A DNA stretch of 64,000 nt from Seohaeicola sp024304985. GTDB taxonomy: Bacteria; Pseudomonadota; Alphaproteobacteria; Rhodobacterales; Rhodobacteraceae. This document shows positions 59,048 through 64,000 of the stretch, one piece after another. The stretch covers positions 62,001 to 126,000 of the forward strand of contig NZ_JARAMP010000002.1 of assembly GCF_028802875.1 (NCBI RefSeq), given 5' to 3'. The notes under the pieces were generated by a model. It had not been told where the DNA came from. It saw only the letters and a list, made by a program, of their open reading frames with translations, and searched no databases. A program made the position numbers and the translations under genes. How positions within the stretch are numbered: position 1 is the first letter of the stretch; every line of letters begins with the position of its first letter.

Positions 59048-62000
59048 TCACTCCGCGGCTTGCGCCATCCCCTTGCCGCCATCGCGGAAGGTCGCCAGCA
59101 ATTCCTCACGCCGTTTGGCGGCCTTGGCCTCATTCGCTTCCTTGACCGGACCAAACCCACGGATCGACAAGGGCAGTTCCGCCAAGGCCACAGCGGCATC
59201 CATCGTCGCGGGTGTGACCTTGGGCAGGATCTCGGCCATGTCGGCCTCGAACTGAGCGATCAGGGCGCGCTCCATCCGGCGTTCAGTGGTCCGGCCGAAG
59301 ATATCCAGCGGCGTGCCGCGCAGCATCTTCATCCCGGCAAGGATACGCATCGGTCTGGCCATCCACGGGCCGAACGTCCGTTTCACGGGGCGACCATCAG
59401 GCCCGATTTTCGAGATGATCGGCGGTGCCAGATGGAAAGTCATGCGGAAATCGCCGTCGAACTGTTCGGCTGCCTTCTCCTGCGAGGTCAGCAGAAGCCG
59501 CGCCACCTCATATTCATCCTTGTAAGCCAACAGCTTGTGATAGCCCTTGGCGACTGCTTCCTTGAGGCGCGCATCCGCGACGCCATCCACCATCTTGCGG
59601 TAGCGTTTGGCCAGCCGCTTGCCCTGATAAGCCACCAGATGATCCGCGCGGAAGGCGATTTTCTCTTCCAGCGATTTGGGCAGTTCGATCACCTTGGGTT
59701 TCAGCAACCGCGCGGCCTGATCGGGGTAGAGCGCCGCCCAGCGACCCAGTTCAAAGGCGCGCTGGTTCTTTTCCACCGCCGCACCGTTCAATTTGATCGC
59801 ATGGGTAATCGCCTCATGGCTGAGCGGGATCAAGCCGCGCTGCCAAGCGGCCCCGAACAGCATCATGTTGGAATAGATCGAATCCCCCAGCGTGACGCGG
59901 GCCAGTTCGGACGCATCGAACAGCATTACCCGGTCCTGCAACCGCGCCTCCAGCGCAAGCGCCAGACGGTCGGACGGCAGCGAGAATTCAGTGTTGCGGG
60001 TGAAATCGCCTGTAATGATCTCGTGATTGTTCACGACCGCCCCGGTTCGCCCCGTGCGGGTCAGACCAAGGGTTTTGGCCCCGGCCGACACGACCAGATC
60101 GCCGCCGATCAGGGCATCCGCTTCGCCCGTCGCCACGCGCACGGCGCTGATGTCGTCAGGCTGCTCTGCAATACGGCAATGGATATGCACGGCGCCGCCC
60201 TTCTGCGCGAGCCCCGCCATTTCCATCATGCCAGCTCCCTTGCCATCGATCTGCGCGGCCTGTGCCAGCACCGCGCCGATGGTCACGACGCCGGTGCCGC
60301 CCACGCCAGTGATCACCACGTTATATGTGCCTTTGATCGCGGGCATATCGGGTGTCGGCATATCGGGCAGATCGACCGCGGCGGTCGCGGCCTTTTTCGG
60401 TGTCGCCCCCTCCAGCGTCACGAAGGAGGGGCAGAATCCCTTGAGGCAGCTGAAATCCTTGTTGCAGCTTGACTGGTCAATCGCTCGTTTGCGGCCCAGT
60501 TCGGTCTCCACGGGCACGATGGACACGCAGTTCGATTGCACACCACAATCGCCGCAGCCTTCGCAGACATCCGTATTGATGAACACGCGCTTGTCGGGAT
60601 CGGGGAACTTGCCCCGCTTGCGGCGGCGGCGCTTCTCGGCGGCGCAGGTCTGCACATAGACGATGGCCGACACACCCTTCAGCTTGGCGTATTTCTCCTG
60701 CACCGACTGCAATTCGGCACGCTCATGCTTTTCCACGCCTGCCGGGAAGGTGGACAGGTCGATCTCTTCCTTCTCGTCATAGACGACGGCGATGTTCGGC
60801 ACGCCCATCGCCTTCAACTCGGCCACGATCCGCTGCGAGGTCAGGCCCCCTTCGTTGCCCTGCCCGCCGGTCATGGCGACCGCATCGTTGAACAGGATCT
60901 TGTAGGTGATGTTCACATCCGAGGCGAGCGCGGCACGGATCGCCTGAATGCCCGAATGGTTATAGGTGCCGTCCCCAAGGTTCTGGAACACATGATCGCG
61001 GGTCGAAAACTTCGCCTCACCGATCCAGTTCGCCCCTTCGCCGCCCATATGGGTGGCCCCGATGGTCGAACGGTCCATCCACTGCACCATGTAATGGCAC
61101 CCGATGCCGGCATAGGCGCGGCTTCCCTCCGGTACCTTGGTCGAGGTGTTGTGCGGACAGCCCGAGCAGAAATAGGGCAGACGCGAGGCCAGTTCCTGCG
61201 CGTTATCATTGCGCCGCGCATCGGCCAGCGCGGACAGACCCGCCTTGATGCCATCGGTGCTGCGGCCTTCCTCGATCAGGATACCGCCCAGTTTTTCGGC
61301 GATCATGATCGGGTCCAGCGCGCCGCGCGTCGGGAACAACTCCTCGCCATGCATGGACCCCGCACCGCCACCCTTGTGCCAGCCCCAGACGCGGCGACCA
61401 TGACGGTCGTCGAAAATCGCTTCCTTGATCTGCACTTCGATCAGCTTGCGCTTTTCTTCCACCACCACGATCAGGTCCAACCCTTCGGCCCAGTCGTGAA
61501 AGCCCTTCATATCCAGCGGGAAGGTCTGCCCGATCTTGTAGGTCGTGACGCCCAACCGTTCCGCCTCGGCCTCGTCGATGTTCAACAGCGCCAGCGCATG
61601 CACCAGATCCAGCCAGTTCTTGCCCGCAGCCACAAAGCCGATCTTGGCACCAGGCTTGCCCCAGATGCGCTTGTCCATCTTGTTGGCGTGCGAAAACGCC
61701 TCGGCCGCGAAGCGCTTGTAGTCGATCATCCGCGCTTCCTGCGCGTGGGGCGTGTCGATCAGCCGGATGTTCAGACCGCCTTCCGGCATCTCGAACTCGG
61801 GCATCACAAGCTTCATGCGCTCCGGACGGCCATCCACGACCGCCGTCGCCTCGACCGTGTCCTTCATCGTCTTCAGACCGACCCAGAGGCCGGAAAAGCG
61901 CGACAAGGCATAGCCGTAGACACCGTAGTCCAGAATTTCCTGCACCCCGGCAGGGCTGACCACGGGCATATAGGCATCCACCATCGCCCATTCCGACTGG

Positions 62001-62470
62001 TGCAGCACGGTCGAGGATTCGCCGGTATGGTCATCCCCCATCGCCATCAGCACGCCGCCGTGGCGCGACGATCCGGCCATATTGGCATGGCGCATCACAT
62101 CACCCGAGCGGTCCACGCCGGGGCCCTTGCCATACCAAAGACCAAAAACCCCGTCGAACCTGCCCTCCCCGCGCAACTCGGCCTGCTGGGCGCCCCAAAG
62201 CGCTGTCGCGGCCAGATCCTCGTTCAGACCTTCCTCGAATGTCACGTCTGCGACCGCCAATTGCTTGGCCGCGCGGTTCATCTGCATATCGACCGCCCCC
62301 AGCGGCGATCCGCGATAGCCCGTCACGAAACCGGCCGTATTCAGACCTGCGGCACGATCCCGCGCTTTCTGGATCAGCATCAGACGAACAAGTGCCTGGG
62401 TTCCGTTCAACAGCACAGGAGACTTTTCAAGGTCGAACCTGTCGTTGAGAGTGATTTCCTGCCTTGTCAT
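59048..62470 (-). CDS. Indolepyruvate:ferredoxin oxidoreductase (fused IorA-IorB)
   Basis: A 1140-residue fusion that decarboxylates aryl pyruvates from aromatic amino-acid transamination, reducing ferredoxin. Domains in order: an N-terminal TPP-binding oxidoreductase region (about 20-480), the iron-sulfur regions with CSGCPHNTS and the ferredoxin-like CEGCGDCGVQSNC and CNKDFSCLKGFCPSF clusters (about 640-720), and a C-terminal gamma-type domain (about 730-930, VTGVGGTGVVTIGAVLA). The ATG at 62470 is used. This fused form is characteristic of proteobacteria. It is divergent from a LysR gene, with a dyad in the shared gap, so that regulator may control it. Confidence 0.93.
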   Translation of the reverse strand: MTRQEITLNDRFDLEKSPVLLNGTQALVRLMLIQKARDRAAGLNTAGFVTGYRGSPLGAVDMQMNRAAKQLAVADVTFEEGLNEDLAATALWGAQQAELRGEGRFDGVFGLWYGKGPGVDRSGDVMRHANMAGSSRHGGVLMAMGDDHTGESSTVLHQSEWAMVDAYMPVVSPAGVQEILDYGVYGYALSRFSGLWVGLKTMKDTVEATAVVDGRPERMKLVMPEFEMPEGGLNIRLIDTPHAQEARMIDYKRFAAEAFSHANKMDKRIWGKPGAKIGFVAAGKNWLDLVHALALLNIDEAEAERLGVTTYKIGQTFPLDMKGFHDWAEGLDLIVVVEEKRKLIEVQIKEAIFDDRHGRRVWGWHKGGGAGSMHGEELFPTRGALDPIMIAEKLGGILIEEGRSTDGIKAGLSALADARRNDNAQELASRLPYFCSGCPHNTSTKVPEGSRAYAGIGCHYMVQWMDRSTIGATHMGGEGANWIGEAKFSTRDHVFQNLGDGTYNHSGIQAIRAALASDVNITYKILFNDAVAMTGGQGNEGGLTSQRIVAELKAMGVPNIAVVYDEKEEIDLSTFPAGVEKHERAELQSVQEKYAKLKGVSAIVYVQTCAAEKRRRRKRGKFPDPDKRVFINTDVCEGCGDCGVQSNCVSIVPVETELGRKRAIDQSSCNKDFSCLKGFCPSFVTLEGATPKKAATAAVDLPDMPTPDMPAIKGTYNVVITGVGGTGVVTIGAVLAQAAQIDGKGAGMMEMAGLAQKGGAVHIHCRIAEQPDDISAVRVATGEADALIGGDLVVSAGAKTLGLTRTGRTGAVVNNHEIITGDFTRNTEFSLPSDRLALALEARLQDRVMLFDASELARVTLGDSIYSNMMLFGAAWQRGLIPLSHEAITHAIKLNGAAVEKNQRAFELGRWAALYPDQAARLLKPKVIELPKSLEEKIAFRADHLVAYQGKRLAKRYRKMVDGVADARLKEAVAKGYHKLLAYKDEYEVARLLLTSQEKAAEQFDGDFRMTFHLAPPIISKIGPDGRPVKRTFGPWMARPMRILAGMKMLRGTPLDIFGRTTERRMERALIAQFEADMAEILPKVTPATMDAAVALAELPLSIRGFGPVKEANEAKAAKRREELLATFRDGGKGMAQAAE

Positions 62471-62519
62471 CGCGCATCTCCCCATCTGAACGATCTTGTT
62501 TTAACTATAACGCGATATT

Positions 62520-62538
62520 AGGTCACAAATCATGACCT
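62520..62538. promoter_or_regulatory. Inverted repeat in the oxidoreductase/LysR gap
   Basis: AGGTCA-CAAATCA-TGACCT is a perfect 6-bp dyad with 7-nt spacer. Its inner part TCA-N7-TGA also fits T-N11-A, the LysR-type recognition motif. It lies 50 nt upstream of the oxidoreductase start and 111 nt upstream of the lysR start, near a TATAGT-like -10 on the oxidoreductase side. Confidence 0.55.
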
Positions 62539-62648
62539 ACCAAACTATTTTTTATTTGCCCTATGGGCTATAGGAAGTTTGGGGAGCATTTGAGCGTAAC
62601 GATTTTCGCCTGTTACACGCAGGCGCCACAAGAAGACGGAATATTGCC

Positions 62649-63557
62649 ATGATGGACTGGGACAAACTCAGAATATTTCACGCGGTGGCCGATGCGGGCA
62701 GCCTCACACATGCCGGTGACACGCTGCATTTGTCCCAGTCGGCGGTCAGTCGCCAGATCCGCGCGCTTGAGGACAGCCTGAACACGACCCTCTTTCACCG
62801 CCATGCGCGCGGCCTGATTCTGACCGAACAGGGCGAGTTGCTGTTCGAGGCGACATCTTCGATGGCCAAGCGGCTTGAAACCGCCGCCGCGCGGATCCGC
62901 GACAGCGAGGAAGAGGTGTTCGGAGAGTTGCGCGTGACCACCACCACGGGATTCGGCAGCCTGTGGCTGGCCCCGCGCCTGCCCCGGCTTTACGAGAAAT
63001 ATCCCGACCTCAAGATCGACCTGATGCTGGAAGAACGCGTTCTGGACCTGCCCATGCGCGAGGCCGATGTGGCCATCCGCATGAAGGAACCCAGCCAGGC
63101 CGACCTGATCCGCAAGCGGCTGATGCATATCCGGATGCGTCTCTATGCGTCGCCCAGCTATCTCGAGAAACGTGCAGCCCCCGACAGGATCGAGGAGATC
63201 TCGGGCCATCGCCTGATCTGCCAGAACCCGCAATCGGCGCAGGTCGGGGCCGGGGCGAACCTTGTGCAATATCTGATGACCCATGACATCCAGTCCACGC
63301 TGACGGTGAACAATTACTTCGGCGTGCTGCAAGCTGTGCTGCATGATCTGGGGATCGGGGTGCTGCCCGACTATCTGACCCATGATTTTCCCGAGCTCGT
63401 GCGCATCCTGCCGGATATCGAATCTGTCGAAGTGCCGGTCTTTCTGGCCTACCCGGAAGAACTGCGGCAGTCCAAACGGGTCGCCGCCTTCCGCGATTTC
63501 GTCCAGGACGAGATCGTCAGTTATCGCAAACAGATGAAAGATCAGGAAGTTAGCTAA
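62649..63557 (+). CDS. LysR-family transcription regulator
   Basis: A 302-residue LysR regulator with an N-terminal winged helix-turn-helix (about 3-62; SLTHAGDTLHLSQSAVSRQI) and a C-terminal periplasmic-binding-like effector domain (about 90-295). Two successive ATG codons offer the start. It is divergent from the indolepyruvate oxidoreductase gene, with a palindrome in between, the standard layout of LysR and target. The effector is unknown; an aromatic amino-acid derivative would fit the target but is speculative. Confidence 0.93.
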   Translation: MMDWDKLRIFHAVADAGSLTHAGDTLHLSQSAVSRQIRALEDSLNTTLFHRHARGLILTEQGELLFEATSSMAKRLETAAARIRDSEEEVFGELRVTTTTGFGSLWLAPRLPRLYEKYPDLKIDLMLEERVLDLPMREADVAIRMKEPSQADLIRKRLMHIRMRLYASPSYLEKRAAPDRIEEISGHRLICQNPQSAQVGAGANLVQYLMTHDIQSTLTVNNYFGVLQAVLHDLGIGVLPDYLTHDFPELVRILPDIESVEVPVFLAYPEELRQSKRVAAFRDFVQDEIVSYRKQMKDQEVS

Positions 63558-63619
63558 CAGGTTAAGCAAGCCATGCAAAGGACGCATAGCGGCCTTGCTG
63601 TAATGCAGCATGTTTTGCC

Positions 63620-63648
63620 TTGATCGTACACAAACGGATGCCTAATTC
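63620..63648 (+). promoter_or_regulatory. Candidate promoter of the small RNA
   Basis: TTGATC and TAATTC are 17 nt apart, ending 7 nt before the proposed RNA start. The -35 is good and the -10 partial. Confidence 0.4.
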
Positions 63649-63654
63649 ATCGTT

Positions 63655-63737
63655 TGACGGTGATGCTGATTAGGTTCGCATCATCATCATACCTCCCTGT
63701 TGGACTTTGGCCGAGCTTAGTGCTCGGCCTTTTTTTT
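63655..63737 (+). ncRNA. Candidate small RNA with a CCUCCC segment
   Basis: About 83 nt. A first hairpin (TGATGC at 63661-63666 with GCATCA at 63678-63683) is followed by an unpaired stretch holding CCTCCC at 63692-63697, then the terminator stem GGCCGAGC/GCTCGGCC and eight T residues. An exposed CCUCC between hairpins, complementary to the Shine-Dalgarno sequence, is the architecture of several alphaproteobacterial sRNAs. No conserved open frame is present, and a short frame starting at 63654 is not convincing. I cannot name the family. Confidence 0.5.
63709..63737 (+). terminator. Strong intrinsic terminator
   Basis: GGCCGAGC-TTAGT-GCTCGGCC forms an 8-bp perfect stem followed by eight T residues (63730-63737). 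It forms the 3' end of the candidate small RNA. Confidence 0.9.
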
Positions 63738-63853
63738 GACCAAACGGGTGGAAAACCGCCTTTTGCACCGCCCGCACGGGCAGTAGCGCGGCACGGCGCA
63801 ACCCATGGTTACCCCTGCCCCTCAACGCAAACGACGCACGCCTCCTGCGCGCA

Positions 63854-64000
63854 TCACCGGATCAAATGACTCTGCGGCGCAGCGACAGGTACCGCAGCCA
63901 TGCTGCACTCATATGCCTGTAACCACATTGCATCGATCACCGCCAATGAGGCAGGCGTGATGTCGCGCCCCTCCAGCCAGTAGCGACCCGAGCGCACGCG
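63854..64000 (-). CDS. C-terminal end of an unrecognised protein (cut by right edge)
   Basis: The minus strand is open from the window edge to a TGA at 63854 (48 codons), reading VRSGRYWLEGRDITPASLAV followed by an IDAMWLQAYE stretch. The composition looks like genuine coding sequence in contrast to the frames around it, but no family can be named from this piece. The remainder lies outside the window. Confidence 0.6.
   Translation of the reverse strand, partial: RVRSGRYWLEGRDITPASLAVIDAMWLQAYECSMAAVPVAAPQSHLIR

Noticed and set aside
63654..63869. 71-codon frame at the right end
   Set aside because: It starts in the candidate sRNA and runs through its intrinsic terminator; the terminator and hairpin explain the sequence better.

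Overview
The window is an ordinary-looking chromosomal segment of an alphaproteobacterium of the Rhodobacteraceae/Roseobacter group. I infer this from the high-GC coding style, the single B12-dependent ribonucleotide reductase (NrdJ), the alphaproteobacterial LexA box (GAAC-N7-GAAC) in front of lexA, the fused indolepyruvate:ferredoxin oxidoreductase, the trpGDC-moaC-moeA-lexA/comEC gene order and a holin/endolysin pair of the gene-transfer-agent type. I cannot fix the genus. I see no IS element, integrase island, prophage structural cluster, CRISPR array or rRNA operon; xerD is the housekeeping recombinase.

Layout. 1-9.6 kb: end of an EamA transporter, enolase, a secreted fasciclin protein, the upper sugar catabolic operon zwf-pgl-pgi (minus strand, every junction an ATGA overlap), anmK and tyrS. 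9.7-14.2 kb: aroK-aroB (minus) and a small membrane protein, a 549-residue secreted protein and xerD (plus). 14.3-19.5 kb: CNNM/CorC transporter-like protein, a sarcosine/dimethylglycine dehydrogenase-like flavoprotein, a MobA-like nucleotidyltransferase and a Hint-domain protein. 19.5-25.2 kb: a 700-nt gene-poor gap with tRNA-Leu(CAA), a YqaA membrane protein with dsbB, an EF-hand protein facing an ECF-like sigma factor, and an Lrp regulator divergent from arginase plus ornithine cyclodeaminase. 25.2-29.4 kb: nrdJ, with two NrdR-like boxes upstream, a repeat-bearing leader, and a structured RNA-like segment with an intrinsic terminator downstream. 29.6-33.7 kb: lipoprotein, tRNA-Pro(TGG), DUF192, double cold-shock protein, pdxH, fabI, gpt. 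33.8-45.8 kb: aminotransferase, PpiD-like foldase, trpE, rluE, a deacetylase-like protein, then trpG-trpD-trpC-moaC-moeA and lexA. 45.8-51.7 kb: comEC, gltX, gltA, paaG-like gene. 51.7-59 kb (minus): acyltransferase-murI-argC-ccmE-[muramidase-holin]-ccmF-ccmH. 59-64 kb: indolepyruvate ferredoxin oxidoreductase divergent from a LysR regulator, a candidate small RNA with a CCUCC segment, and the 3' end of an unrecognised gene running off the right edge.

The most interesting points are mainly non-coding: the tandem NrdR boxes and alternative-pairing leader of nrdJ, the structured segment after nrdJ, the candidate anti-Shine-Dalgarno sRNA near the right end, a LacI-type palindrome before zwf, a short repeat present in three full copies and one partial copy, and the GTA-type lysis pair embedded in a cytochrome c maturation operon. 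Nothing here amounts to a clearly new multi-gene system. All functional calls are from reading the sequence, without database searches.
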